DNA of 64,000 nt from Clostridium sp. MD294 (GTDB lineage: Bacteria > Bacillota > Clostridia > Lachnospirales > Anaerotignaceae): assembly GCF_000364165.2 (NCBI RefSeq), contig NZ_CP097810.1:2730130-2794129 (forward strand), written 5' to 3'. The notes under the pieces were generated by a model. That model was not told the DNA's origin, searched no databases, and saw only the letters and a program-made list of their open reading frames with translations. Positions within the stretch are counted from its first letter, which is position 1; every line of letters starts with the position of its first letter. This document shows, in pieces, positions 45,628 through 54,330 of this stretch. The translations under genes were made by a program, and so were the position numbers.

Positions 45628-45894
45628 GTGAAACTGACCGCACAAGAGTTGGAACAAATGAAAAGCGTGAACATCGGCGCGGTGAGCGCGGATGCGCTGG
45701 CTGACGTGAGCGGTATGGCCTTTGACCGCACCCTCCCCCGGGAGGAGCGGCTGGCCCGGTTCGTAAAACGGGCCGTCAATCCCTACTGCTTTAGCGTGGG
45801 CGGCGTGGGCGTGAAAATCGAATTTGCCGAGGGCGGCCCCTCCCTGCAGGAGACGCTGACCGCCTTTCTTATCCGGCAAAAGAGCGGGCTGTAA
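45628..45894 (+). CDS. DUF6870-like small element protein
   Basis: 88 residues, MKLTAQELEQMKSVNIGAVSADALADVSGMAFDRTLPREERLARFVKRAVNPYCFSVGGVGVKIEF. The GTG start follows AAAAGGAGGTTTTGCC. A common short protein preceding the recombinase in these elements. No known function. Confidence 0.75.
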   Translation: MKLTAQELEQMKSVNIGAVSADALADVSGMAFDRTLPREERLARFVKRAVNPYCFSVGGVGVKIEFAEGGPSLQETLTAFLIRQKSGL

Positions 45895-45920
45895 CTGCTG
45901 TTGCGGCCCGTTCCTACTTC

Positions 45921-45935
45921 GAGACAAACTGTCCC
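45921..45935. repeat. Dispersed palindrome, site 13
   Basis: GAGACAAACTGTCCC, flanks CTTC..AAAG, last copy, between the small protein and the recombinase. Confidence 0.7.
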
Positions 45936-46010
45936 AAAGCATCGACATCCTTGTTGATTGCCCCGGGCAGAGGTATAATATAAGTGTAATGTGATAGGGA
46001 AGGAGGAACA

Positions 46011-47696
46011 ATGGCACGAACAAAAAACAGATGGTATCAGCAAACTTTGACCCCTACCTATACGGCCCGGCTCTGGAAAATGGGCGGCTACATCCGGCTT
46101 TCCCGAGAGGATTTACAGAAAATCAACCGGGGGCTTGACGATAGCAACAGCGTGAAAAACCAGCGCGACATTCTTAATGATTTTCACTTCAACCATGCGG
46201 AAGAATTTGAAAGCTACACCGAGTATGTGGATGACGGCCACACGGGAACCGATACGGAGCGCGAAAGTTTCCAGCGGCTCTTGGGGGATGTGATGAGCGG
46301 GAAAATCAACTGCGTTGTGGTGAAAGACCTTTCCCGTTTCGTCCGGAATTATAGCGATGCTGGAAGTCTGATTGATAACCTTTTTGTGCAGATGGGCGTC
46401 CGCTTTATCAGCTTGGCCGAGGGCGTGGATAGCTACCTAAACCCGGACAGCGTGAACAGCATCATCGTTCCGATAACAAACGTGATGAATGACCAGTATT
46501 GTTATCAGACCTCAAAGAAAATCCGGCAGGTTTTTGATTATAAGCGGCGCAACGGCCAGTACATAGGCTCTTTTGCTCCCTACGGCTACATAAAAGACCC
46601 CAAAGACAAGCACCAGCTAATCGTTGACCCGGAGGCCGCTGAAACCGTCAAAAAGATATACGAGATGTGCCTGCAAGGTACGGCCAAACTTCAAATTGTG
46701 ATGTATCTGAACGACCACGGCATACCCAGCCCCACGGCATACAGAAAGCTAAAGGGCCTGCCCTACTCCCCGGCTATATCGGACGCTCCCATGTGAGGGA
46801 ACAAGATTATAACGGATATTCTCAGAAATCCTATTTACACTGGGGATTTGGTGCAGGGCCGCCGCCGGGTGAAAAGCTACAAGGTACACCAGATTGAGGC
46901 TGTGCCGAAGGATGAATGGGTGCGCGTCCCCGATACCCACGAGGCCATCATCACCCACGAAACCTTTGACCGGGTGCAGGAACTTCTGAAACGTGACACC
47001 CGGACGGCCCCTAAAAAGCGGGAGCTCCATTTATTCAGCGGCTTTCTAAGGTGCGCTGACTGCGGCAAGGCCGTGACCCGGAGCCAGAGCGGGAAGAATG
47101 TTTATTATTCCTGCTCCACTTACAAGAAACGCTCCCGTACAGCCTGCACCATGCACTCTATCAAGCACAACCGTCTGGAGGCCGCCGTTCTGTTCGCTAT
47201 TCAGTATCAAGTGAGCACCGCCGTTTCCTATTCGGAAATAGTAGCCCATATCAATGCGGCTCCACTGAAAAAAAGTCAATCCCACCGCCTTAACGACCAG
47301 ATAGCCGCAAAGGAAAAGGAATTGACGAAAATTACCCGCTATAAGCAGTCACTGTATCAAGACTGGAAAGACAGGGAAATCACCCAGCAGGAATACCGGG
47401 AAATGAAAGCCGATTATGAACGGCAGGCCGCTGGGCTCTCGGATTTGCTGGCCCGGCTGACGGCTGAACGGAAAGAGCTCTCAAACGGCGTTGACCAGCA
47501 GCATCCCGCGCTGGTAGCCTTTGCGAAATATCAGAACATCGAAAAGCTGACCCGCGAAATTCTGATTGAGCTGGTAGACCATATCAAGGTTTACGAAAAC
47601 GGCAATATCAGTGTTCACTTTAAGTTTGCGGACGAGTTCCGCCGGATTGCCGAGTACATTGAAATCAATACCACTGACACCGCCGAGGCGGGCTGA
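46011..47696 (+). pseudogene. Large serine recombinase (TndX-like), one stop codon
   Basis: A 561-codon frame. Resolvase domain with the nucleophile Ser31 in GYIRLSRED, VVKDLSRFVRNYSDAG and the recombinase domain (GSFAPYGYIKDPKDKHQLIVDPEAAETV). A TGA at 46794-46796 (codon 262) then interrupts the frame, probably replacing Trp. The same frame continues through IITDILRNPIYTGDLVQGRRRVKSYKVHQIE, a zinc ribbon (CADCGKAVTRSQ..YYSCSTY) and a coiled coil to 47696. The enzyme would excise and insert the element. AAGGAGGAACA precedes the ATG. The catalytic domain alone could still be expressed. Confidence 0.9.
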
Positions 47697-47955
47697 CCCC
47701 CGCCAAAGCATGAAATCCTTTTGACAGTGTGTTTTCCTAATAAAACGCAATCTTAGGAAAGGAGTACCCTTTCCGTAAATCTGCCCAACTACGCCCTATG
47801 GCTTGCTGGATAGATTTCGCTTGTTGGGAAGAATCCCAAACCCTCTAAAAGCTATCTTACGACCTATAATACTATTTAAGGCGGTTCTGTTCAGATTATG
47901 CAAAACTCTCTTTTGTGTCATTTGTGAAAATGATATGAATTTTTTTGTCCCCCAC
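47697..47955. other. Right boundary region of the conjugative element
   Basis: Composition falls back towards AT-rich. No gene or clear end sequence recognised; a short hairpin GGAAAGGAGTACCCTTTCC lies at about 47755-47774. Confidence 0.4.
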
Positions 47956-48008
47956 TTGACAATCGAAAGTCATAGTAGTAACATAGATATACTTACTTAG
48001 AATTCTAA
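47956..48008 (+). promoter_or_regulatory. Promoter and MarR operator 1
   Basis: TTGACA (47956-47961), 17 bases, TAACAT (47979-47984). A palindrome TTAGAATTCTAA at 47997-48008 covers the region just after the transcription start. Confidence 0.8.
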
Positions 48009-48030
48009 TTAGTAAAGGGGCAATGCCATA

Positions 48031-48456
48031 ATGGACGAGAAAAAGCTAATGGAAAAATATGACAAGTTAAATCGGCGAATGTTGAGATACTTTTCAAGTT
48101 TTTTCACAGGTACGCAGATAACCAGTATTCAAGGTCTTATCCTGCACTATATTATCGTTGAATCGGAAGCAAGGGACATATTCCCGAAAGATATAGAAGA
48201 ATTTTTAGAGATTAAGGGTTCTTCTGTCACAAGCCTTATCAGCAATCTGGAGCGCAATGGCTATTTGCGCCGGGAAAGTTTGGACAGCGACAGACGTTAT
48301 AAAAAACTTGTATTGACGGAACAGACACTTGCGATAAAAGACGATATTACAAGCCGTGTCAATGAGTATATGCACAGTATGTTTGTCGGTATATCCGAAA
48401 ATGATTTGGAAGTCTTTGAAAAGGTCATTCTGCAAATGACGGAGAATACAAAATAG
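48031..48456 (+). CDS. MarR-family regulator of the efflux cassette
   Basis: 141 residues: DIEEFLEIKGSSVTSLISNLERNGYLRRESLDSDRRYKKLVLTEQ is the winged helix-turn-helix. AAAGGGGCAATGCCATA precedes the ATG. The same 12-bp palindrome occurs upstream of this gene, after it and upstream of the MATE gene, so the protein most likely represses itself and the pump. Confidence 0.9.
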   Translation: MDEKKLMEKYDKLNRRMLRYFSSFFTGTQITSIQGLILHYIIVESEARDIFPKDIEEFLEIKGSSVTSLISNLERNGYLRRESLDSDRRYKKLVLTEQTLAIKDDITSRVNEYMHSMFVGISENDLEVFEKVILQMTENTK

Positions 48457-48476
48457 GTATTCTTTTGCCCATATAC

Positions 48477-48488
48477 TTAGAATTCTAA
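48477..48488 (+). promoter_or_regulatory. MarR operator 2
   Basis: TTAGAATTCTAA, identical to operator 1, between marR and the leader peptide. Confidence 0.8.
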
Positions 48489-48511
48489 TCAAACGGAAAG
48501 GAGGTTTTCAT

Positions 48512-48553
48512 ATGAGATTACCACCCACGACAATTATTTCGATAATTACCTGA
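48512..48553 (+). CDS. Leader peptide MRLPPTTIISIIT
   Basis: A 13-codon frame with a strong ribosome binding site AAAGGAGGTTTTCAT, between two operators and upstream of the MATE gene. Its size and place suggest a translational or attenuation leader for the pump. I do not see a terminator nearby, so translational control is more likely if it acts. Confidence 0.55.
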   Translation: MRLPPTTIISIIT

Positions 48554-48574
48554 ATCTATTTTTTGCCTTTATAT

Positions 48575-48586
48575 TTAGAATTCTAA
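48575..48586 (+). promoter_or_regulatory. MarR operator 3
   Basis: TTAGAATTCTAA directly upstream of the AAAGGAGG of the MATE gene. Confidence 0.8.
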
Positions 48587-48601
48587 TTAAAGGAGGACAC
48601 G

Positions 48602-49987
48602 ATGATGAATGACACACAGACAACAGCCAATCCACTTGGCTATGAAAAAATTGGAAAACTGCTTACAAGCTATGCCATACCCAGTATCATAGCACTGATT
48701 ATCAATTCCCTTTACAACATGGTAGACCAGATTTTTATTGGTCAGGGCGTAGGATTTTTAGGGAATGGAGCCACAAACATTATCGCCCCAATCGCAACGA
48801 TTACCATTGCTATTGCAACGCTTTTCGGTGACGGGCTTGCCGCCTTTTTCAGTCTTAGCCTTGGGAAAGGCGAGGGTGAGAAAGCTGCAAAAGGTTTAGG
48901 GACTTCAATTATGTTTGGAAGCATTTTCGGCATTATCTGGACTGCTCTTGCCTTTGCTTTTTTGAAACCGTTATGTCTGATATTCGGAGCAACAGAAAAT
49001 ATATTGCCCTATGCTCTTGATTATGGACGCATCATTGTACTTGGATTTACCTTTCAGATTATCGGAAATACCATTAACAGTGCAATCCGAACAGACGGAA
49101 GCCCACGCTATGCCATGCTTGCCATGATGATCGGGGCGGTTCTTAACCTCATTCTTGACCCAATTTTCATATTTGTATTTCATTGGGGTGTTGAGGGTGC
49201 GGCGATTGCCACGGTTGCAAGCCAGCTATTCGGACTATTGTTTAATATCGCTTATCTATTCCGGCTGAAAACAATCAAACTTTCCAGACAGTCTTTTACT
49301 TTGGATATTTGGACTGCGGGGCGAATTGCAAGCCTTGGATTTGCAAGTGGGGCAAATAATTTAACTTCAACAGTGGTAGCATTTGTTTCAAACAATCTGA
49401 TGACAAAATACGGCGCGCTCTCCGTTTATGGCGCAGATATTCCCCTCACGACCTTTGGTTTGTGTATGAAAGTGAGTATGCTTGCGTTCTCTATTGGTAT
49501 TGGCGTTGCAAGCGGAAGCCAGCCGATTATCGGGTTTAATTACGGAGCAAGGAAATATGACCGTGTAAAAAAGACGTTTTTGTTGAGTGCCGGAGTTGCC
49601 ACGATTATTACCTTTGTTTCATGGGTTATTTTCCAGTGCTTCCCGTTGCAGCTTATTCGGATATTCGGTACGGAATCCAGTCTGTATGAAGAATTTGCCG
49701 TTAAGTGCTTCCACATTTATTTACTGCTTACATTTTTGAACGGTTTACAGATGTGTGCTGGGGTGTTGTTCCAGGCAATCGGTCAGCCCATGAAAGCAGC
49801 GATTACTTCCCTGTCAAAGCAGGTAATTTTCTACATTCCCGCTATGCTGATTTTATCACGCTTTTTTGGTTTGACAGGTATTCTAATGGCAGGACCTACC
49901 GCAGACGCATTAGCATTTATCCTTTCGGGGGCTTTTTGCTATAAAGAAATTAAGAAAATGGATCAGATAAGTGAAAATGCGTCCTAA
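48602..49987 (+). CDS. MATE-family multidrug efflux transporter
   Basis: 461 residues with twelve membrane segments in two similar halves. The N-terminus reads LLTSYAIPSIIALIINSLYNMVDQIFIGQGVG and the second half starts VSMLAFSIGIGVASGSQPIIGFNYGARKYDRVKKT, the DinF/MepA-type MATE pattern. It exports cationic drugs or metabolites using an ion gradient. AAAGGAGGACACG precedes the ATG. Controlled with marR by the TTAGAATTCTAA operators. Confidence 0.94.
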   Translation: MMNDTQTTANPLGYEKIGKLLTSYAIPSIIALIINSLYNMVDQIFIGQGVGFLGNGATNIIAPIATITIAIATLFGDGLAAFFSLSLGKGEGEKAAKGLGTSIMFGSIFGIIWTALAFAFLKPLCLIFGATENILPYALDYGRIIVLGFTFQIIGNTINSAIRTDGSPRYAMLAMMIGAVLNLILDPIFIFVFHWGVEGAAIATVASQLFGLLFNIAYLFRLKTIKLSRQSFTLDIWTAGRIASLGFASGANNLTSTVVAFVSNNLMTKYGALSVYGADIPLTTFGLCMKVSMLAFSIGIGVASGSQPIIGFNYGARKYDRVKKTFLLSAGVATIITFVSWVIFQCFPLQLIRIFGTESSLYEEFAVKCFHIYLLLTFLNGLQMCAGVLFQAIGQPMKAAITSLSKQVIFYIPAMLILSRFFGLTGILMAGPTADALAFILSGAFCYKEIKKMDQISENAS

Positions 49988-50085
49988 TTTATCTATGGGT
50001 ATATGCCGCAAACAACAGAAAGGCTTTATCCGTTGCCTTTTGTTTGACATATAGGGACATACGAAAAGATTGGAGGAACAGTACC

Positions 50086-50688
50086 ATGAAAAAGAGAATT
50101 ATCACTATTAGCCGTGAGTTTGGAAGCGGAGGACACAGCATAGGAAAAATTGTTGCCGAAACGCTGGGGATTGGATTTTACGATCAGGAACTATTGGAAA
50201 AAATTGCAGAGGAAACAGGGTTCTCAAAAGAATTTATTGAAGAAGCCGCAGAATATTCTACCGCAAAGAACAGTCTTTTGTTTAACCTTGTTATGAACCG
50301 TTCTTTGCATGGACGTATGGAACCGTTCCCCGCTGATACGATTTACTTTGCACAGACAAAGATTATTAAGAGCCTTGCGGAAAAAGAAAGCTGCGTAATT
50401 GTCGGGCGGTGTAGTGATTATATTCTTCGGGATAACAGCGACTGCATACACGTTTTTATTTATTCAGACAGGGAGAACCGGGCGAAACGTATTCTTGAAC
50501 GTTACGGAGAAAGCGACAAGCCTATTCAAAAGCGAATCACCGATAAAGACGAGCGGAGAAAAATCTACTATTCACACTATACAGACCGTCCGTGGGGCAT
50601 ACCGCAGAATTACGATTTATGCCTTAACAGTGACGCATTGGGTGAAGAAGTATGCGTGAACATCATTACAGAGGTTTTCAAAAAATAA
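50086..50688 (+). CDS. Cytidylate-kinase-like protein
   Basis: 200 residues with MKKRIITISREFGSGGHSIGKIVAETLGIGFYDQELLEKIAEETG, a P-loop of the cytidylate-kinase-like family, and VGRCSDYILRD and DRENRAKRIL in the lid region. ATG at 50086 follows TTGGAGGAACAGTACC. Often found beside MATE/MarR cassettes in gut Clostridia. The true phosphoryl acceptor is unknown; these relatives differ from housekeeping Cmk. Confidence 0.85.
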   Translation: MKKRIITISREFGSGGHSIGKIVAETLGIGFYDQELLEKIAEETGFSKEFIEEAAEYSTAKNSLLFNLVMNRSLHGRMEPFPADTIYFAQTKIIKSLAEKESCVIVGRCSDYILRDNSDCIHVFIYSDRENRAKRILERYGESDKPIQKRITDKDERRKIYYSHYTDRPWGIPQNYDLCLNSDALGEEVCVNIITEVFKK

Positions 50689-50732
50689 GATTATTTATTT
50701 TAAGGATATGGCGGTATAGGAGGGGTACTGTC

Positions 50733-50843
50733 ATGTCCTTTTTTTATTACCAGTATATTTCTGGATATAAAATACCATTAAAAAAATTCTATTCTATGAA
50801 ACAGAAAATTCTGCCTATGAATATGAATACACATATCATTTAG
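50733..50843 (+). CDS. Small ORF with good ribosome binding site
   Basis: 36 residues, MSFFYYQYISGYKIPLKKFYSMKQ..., after ATAGGAGGGGTACTGTC. No similarity recognised. It lies between the kinase-like gene and the Tn916-type regulators; it may be a real small protein or a remnant. Confidence 0.35.
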   Translation: MSFFYYQYISGYKIPLKKFYSMKQKILPMNMNTHII

Positions 50844-50946
50844 TATGTCTTAATAACTCATATTACGCCGATATTTGTGCCGCCTTATGCGGTATTAGGT
50901 GTTTGCTGTAATAGCCCCCTGTTGGGAAGAAAGGGGGTGAGAGAAA

Positions 50947-51405
50947 ATGAGATATTCTGAAAGGTTCATGGAATATATCGAGTATGCGTTCAATGCGTTC
51001 TGTAAGATTGTCCTGCGCCATGAAGCAATCAACGCTTGGCGGGATTTGAAACGGAAAGAGGAACGGGAAATATCCCTTGACTATCTGATGTCAGAGAAAT
51101 ATTTTGAACCGTCTGCTATGGACAGCTACTTTGAAAAGCGGGACAAGCCGACTGTATTTCTTGTGTTGGGAAAAGAAGTTGTGGTTGATAGTGAACCGTT
51201 AGCTACGGCATTATCAAGATTGCCGAAATTACGCCAGGAGGTCTTGTTGCTTTATTATTTCCTTGGTTATCGTGATGAAGCAATTGGCAGACTGTACGGG
51301 CGTTGCAGGAGTTCTATAAACCGCAGGAGAAATGTTGCGCTGAAACAATTACGGAAAGAACGGGAGAAATTGGAACATGAGGAACAAAAAGCTGATACCT
51401 TTTGA
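50947..51405 (+). CDS. Tn916 Orf7-like sigma-70 family regulator
   Basis: 152 residues. SLDYLMSEKYFEPSAMDSYFEK and the C-terminal region-4 HTH (LPKLRQEVLLLYYFLGYRDEAIGRLYGRCRSSINRRR) match the sigma-like regulator upstream of xis/int in Tn916. GGGGGTGAGAGAAA precedes the ATG. In Tn916 it raises transfer-region expression. The xis and int genes that should follow are absent. Confidence 0.85.
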   Translation: MRYSERFMEYIEYAFNAFCKIVLRHEAINAWRDLKRKEEREISLDYLMSEKYFEPSAMDSYFEKRDKPTVFLVLGKEVVVDSEPLATALSRLPKLRQEVLLLYYFLGYRDEAIGRLYGRCRSSINRRRNVALKQLRKEREKLEHEEQKADTF

Positions 51406-51580
51406 AGTAATCGAAAAAGCCGTTGCCGGAGAGCCGGAAGCAGTAGACGCAGTATTGCAGCACTACACCGCACACATCAAATATCTGTCTATGTATAAGG
51501 GATATATCAATGACGATACACAGGACAGATTAAAAGCAAAACTGGTTGAAGCCATATTGAAGTTCCGCTTCGACCGATAA
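51377..51580 (+). CDS. Tn916 Orf8-like helix-turn-helix protein
   Basis: 67 residues, LIPFEVIEKAVAGEPEAVDAVLQHYTAHIKYLSMYKGYINDDTQDRLKAKLVEAILKFRF, overlapping the Orf7-like gene by 29 bases in another frame, as in Tn916. A small regulator that accompanies the sigma-like protein. Confidence 0.85.
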   Translation: MRNKKLIPFEVIEKAVAGEPEAVDAVLQHYTAHIKYLSMYKGYINDDTQDRLKAKLVEAILKFRFDR

Positions 51581-51597
51581 GAAGTAGCAAAGACTGA

Positions 51598-51645
51598 AAA
51601 AGCTGTCAAGGGTAAACTTCGCGCTACGCGCCCTTGACAGCTTTT
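51598..51645 (+). terminator. Terminator after the Tn916-type regulators
   Basis: AAAAGCTGTCAAGGG pairs perfectly with CCCTTGACAGCTTTT; the loop contains a small GCGCTACGCGC hairpin. Confidence 0.88.
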
Positions 51646-52403
51646 CCCGCCTTTGCTGTTGGGCAGTCAAGAGGGTGAAATCAGTAAACTTCTTTCGCCC
51701 TCAATTTATTATGGAGTTTGTTACGCAGTAGGGAGCCTTTTCAGCTTGTTTTTTTTTGGCGGCTTGCAGACATGGAATGTGCGTCCGTAAAGACAATAAT
51801 ATAAATCTGTCAATAGCAAGACAGCAGACAAGTGTCTTAACTCTAACAGTGAAAAGTTAGAGTGTCTGTCATCATTCGGTTGACTTGTGAGGGAAACCAA
51901 ATAACAAGGAAAATAGCATACCGAAAAAGCCGTAAGTCAGCTAGTTATCAAGCTGATACTGAGCGGGGAGATGAAATATAGATAAGAGGATAAAGCCCAT
52001 ACTGGTTGAACAGCAGTCTGAACGGTTTGTGTCAGGACGATAGCGTAAGATAACTAAAATCGCTATACTGTAGTACCACTTTACCGCTGTTCAGGTAAAA
52101 TGGCAGAGACTTATTACAGCGTATATACAATAAGTATAAAAGGACGGAAACTGTATCCGACAATCTATAAAGCTAAGTTATATTATTGTTAAACGGAGAT
52201 TACCTAAGCCGAAATGCTTTTATAAGCTATGTGTAATGCCATGAGGGGATAAATTTCAAGCCAAAAAGCAAGAAAGATGACACTGAATATTCGGTATGGT
52301 AACGGAGCTGTCGTAGTAGTCTGAGAACGGGAAAGCCGTTTACATGGCGAAGGACAGCAGTTAAAATACTTTAACATGAATTTAGGAAGGTGTGTGATAC
52401 ACT

Positions 52404-54221
52404 ATGAGAAATCCAAAAAAAGTGTTAAACAGTCTAACAGACCACAGTAAAAACACAGAATATCAATATGAACGATTATACAGAATTCTTTTTAACAAAG
52501 AAATGTACCTTGCAGCATATCAAAAAATTTATGCTAACAAAGGAAATATGACAAAGGGTTCTGATAGAAAAACGATTGACGGAATGAGCCTAAAAAGAAT
52601 TGATATGCTAATAGAACAATTAAAAAAGGAAAGTTATCAACCTAATCCATCTCGTAGAGTTTATATCAAAAAGAAATATGGAAAAAAGTTGAGACCTTTA
52701 GGAATTCCTTCATTCGATGATAAATTGGTGCAGGAAGTAATAAAAATGATACTGGAAGCTATATATGAGGGCAGTTTTGAAAATAGTTCTCATGGTTTCC
52801 GTTCGAACAAAAGCTGTCATACAGCTTTGTTACAGATACAGACAAAATTTACAGGTGTAAAATGGTTTATGGAAGGAGACATAAAAGGCTTTTTTGACAA
52901 TATAGACCATAACATTATGATTACATTATTGAGGAAAAAAATCAAAGATGAAAGATTTTTGAGGTTAATCAGAAAATTTTTAAATGCAGGGTATCTGGAA
53001 GATTGGAAGTATCATAAAACATATAGTGGAACACCACAAGGAGGAATTATCAGTCCAATATTAGCAAATATCTATTTAGATGAGTTAGACAAATACATAA
53101 AATCATATGCTGAAAAATTTAATATCGGTAAAGAAAGAAAAAGGAACTCTGAATATCGTAAACTAGAAGTACAAAGAGGAAATTTGGTAAGAAAATTAAA
53201 AAGCTGTACAGATAAAGAGCAAAAGCAAGAGATTATCAAACAGATAAAATTATTGGAACGAAAGAGGCGTTATGTTCCTTATTCTGAAGCGATGGATAAG
53301 AACTATAAAAGGTTGCAGTATACTCGTTATGCTGATGATTTTTTAATAGGCATTATAGGCAGTAAAGTAGATTGTGAAGCGATAAAAAGGGATATTAAAA
53401 AGTTCCTTATAGAACAGTTAAAACTGGAATTGTCTGAAGAAAAAACATTGATAACTCATGCACAAAAAGCAGCAAAATTTTTAGGCTATGATATTTATAT
53501 TAGAAAATCAAATCTGCCTAAAAGAGATAAAATTGGAAGAATGGTTAGAAATTATGGCGGTCTTGTTGTATTAGCAATTCATTCCTCTACTATGCGTAAA
53601 AAACTTCTGGAATACCAAGCCATGAAGATAACGTATGTAAATGGAAAAGAAATATGGAAACCAAAAGCACGATATTTTTTAAAAGATAGTGATGACCTCG
53701 AAATTCTTGACAAATATAATGCTGAAATACGAGGATTTTACAATTATTATTCTATAACGAATAATAGTTTTATTATCAACAGCTTTCAATATATTATGGA
53801 ATATAGTATGTACAAAACTTATGCAACAAAATATCGCTCCACGAAGAAAAAAATGATAGCAAAATATCGTGTTGGGAAAGATTTTGGCATACACTACAGT
53901 GTAAAAAATGGTGATAAAAAAGTCCGATTATTTTATAATAAAGGATTTAAACGCAAAAAAGTAGCAAAAGGTATTTCTGTAGATAGTATTTCACAATATA
54001 TATTTCATACCAACAGTACAAGCCTGATGGAGAGATTGAAATCAAATCAATGTGAGATATGTGGTGCAGAAAATGTACCAATAGAAATCCATCATGTTCA
54101 TAAATTAAAAGATTTAAAAGGTAAAAAATACTGGGAAAAACTGATGATTGCAAGAAATCGCAAGACAATCGCATTGTGTCATGATTGTCATGTAAAATTG
54201 CATCATGGACTGTTAGATTGA
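52404..54221 (+). CDS. ltrA: Group II intron reverse transcriptase/maturase with HNH endonuclease
   Basis: 605 residues. RT domain motifs GTPQGGIISPILANIYLDE and the catalytic YADDFLIG (about residues 309-315), a maturase domain X, and a C-terminal HNH-type zinc domain (CEICGAENVPIEIHHVHKL..CHDCHVKLHH, about residues 550-600). It splices the intron and drives retrohoming. AAGGTGTGTGATACACT precedes the ATG. No disruption seen, so it may be active. Confidence 0.95.
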   Translation: MRNPKKVLNSLTDHSKNTEYQYERLYRILFNKEMYLAAYQKIYANKGNMTKGSDRKTIDGMSLKRIDMLIEQLKKESYQPNPSRRVYIKKKYGKKLRPLGIPSFDDKLVQEVIKMILEAIYEGSFENSSHGFRSNKSCHTALLQIQTKFTGVKWFMEGDIKGFFDNIDHNIMITLLRKKIKDERFLRLIRKFLNAGYLEDWKYHKTYSGTPQGGIISPILANIYLDELDKYIKSYAEKFNIGKERKRNSEYRKLEVQRGNLVRKLKSCTDKEQKQEIIKQIKLLERKRRYVPYSEAMDKNYKRLQYTRYADDFLIGIIGSKVDCEAIKRDIKKFLIEQLKLELSEEKTLITHAQKAAKFLGYDIYIRKSNLPKRDKIGRMVRNYGGLVVLAIHSSTMRKKLLEYQAMKITYVNGKEIWKPKARYFLKDSDDLEILDKYNAEIRGFYNYYSITNNSFIINSFQYIMEYSMYKTYATKYRSTKKKMIAKYRVGKDFGIHYSVKNGDKKVRLFYNKGFKRKKVAKGISVDSISQYIFHTNSTSLMERLKSNQCEICGAENVPIEIHHVHKLKDLKGKKYWEKLMIARNRKTIALCHDCHVKLHHGLLD

Positions 54222-54235
54222 GTGATTTTAATGGA

Positions 54236-54269
54236 GAGCCGTGTGCATTGAGAGGTGCAAGCACGGTTC
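54236..54269 (+). ncRNA. Group II intron domain V
   Basis: A 34-nt hairpin GAGCCGTGTGC..GCACGGTTC with the catalytic AGC triad position (AGCC at the base), followed by domain VI and the 3' splice site. Confidence 0.85.
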
Positions 54270-54330
54270 GGGGGCGAGTACTTGCAAACCTGCCATAGTG
54301 ATATGGTAAGGCGGTGGGTACTTAACCTAC

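Larger units (their letters stand above)
24640..47720 (+). mobile_element. Tn1549-family integrative conjugative element (decayed)
   Basis: Gene content and order (parB, DUF4406, ardA, pcfB, virD4, Maff2, virB6, spoVG-like, methyltransferase, prgI, virB4, NlpC/P60, DUF4315, DUF4366, cysteine-rich, mobC, relaxase, XRE, sigma-like, large serine recombinase) is that of Tn1549-like elements of gut Clostridia. GC content is far above the host backbone. Ends are approximate, set by composition and by the recombinase gene. Frameshifts or stops in parB, pcfB, virD4, virB6 and the recombinase argue that it cannot transfer or excise unaided. Confidence 0.8.
51779..54330 (+). mobile_element. Group II intron with maturase (chloroplast-like type)
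   Basis: The 5' end reads GTGCG at 51779, followed by about 620 bases of typical domain I-III sequence, an intron-encoded protein in domain IV, domain V and a 3' end near 54330 (..TTAACCTAC). The 5' exon is Tn916-like DNA; the 3' exon is inside an SNF2-like helicase gene. The intron itself looks complete. Confidence 0.85.

Noticed and set aside
44567-45704. Long frames on both strands around the sigma-like gene and the GC-rich gap
   Set aside because: They lack start signals and cross terminator or palindrome sequences; the real genes are on the plus strand at 44777 and 45628.
6553-47696. Stop-codon recoding as an explanation for the many in-frame stops
   Set aside because: TAA, TAG and TGA all occur, at unrelated residues and together with frameshifts, and all three serve as normal ends of intact neighbouring genes. 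Decay is simpler.
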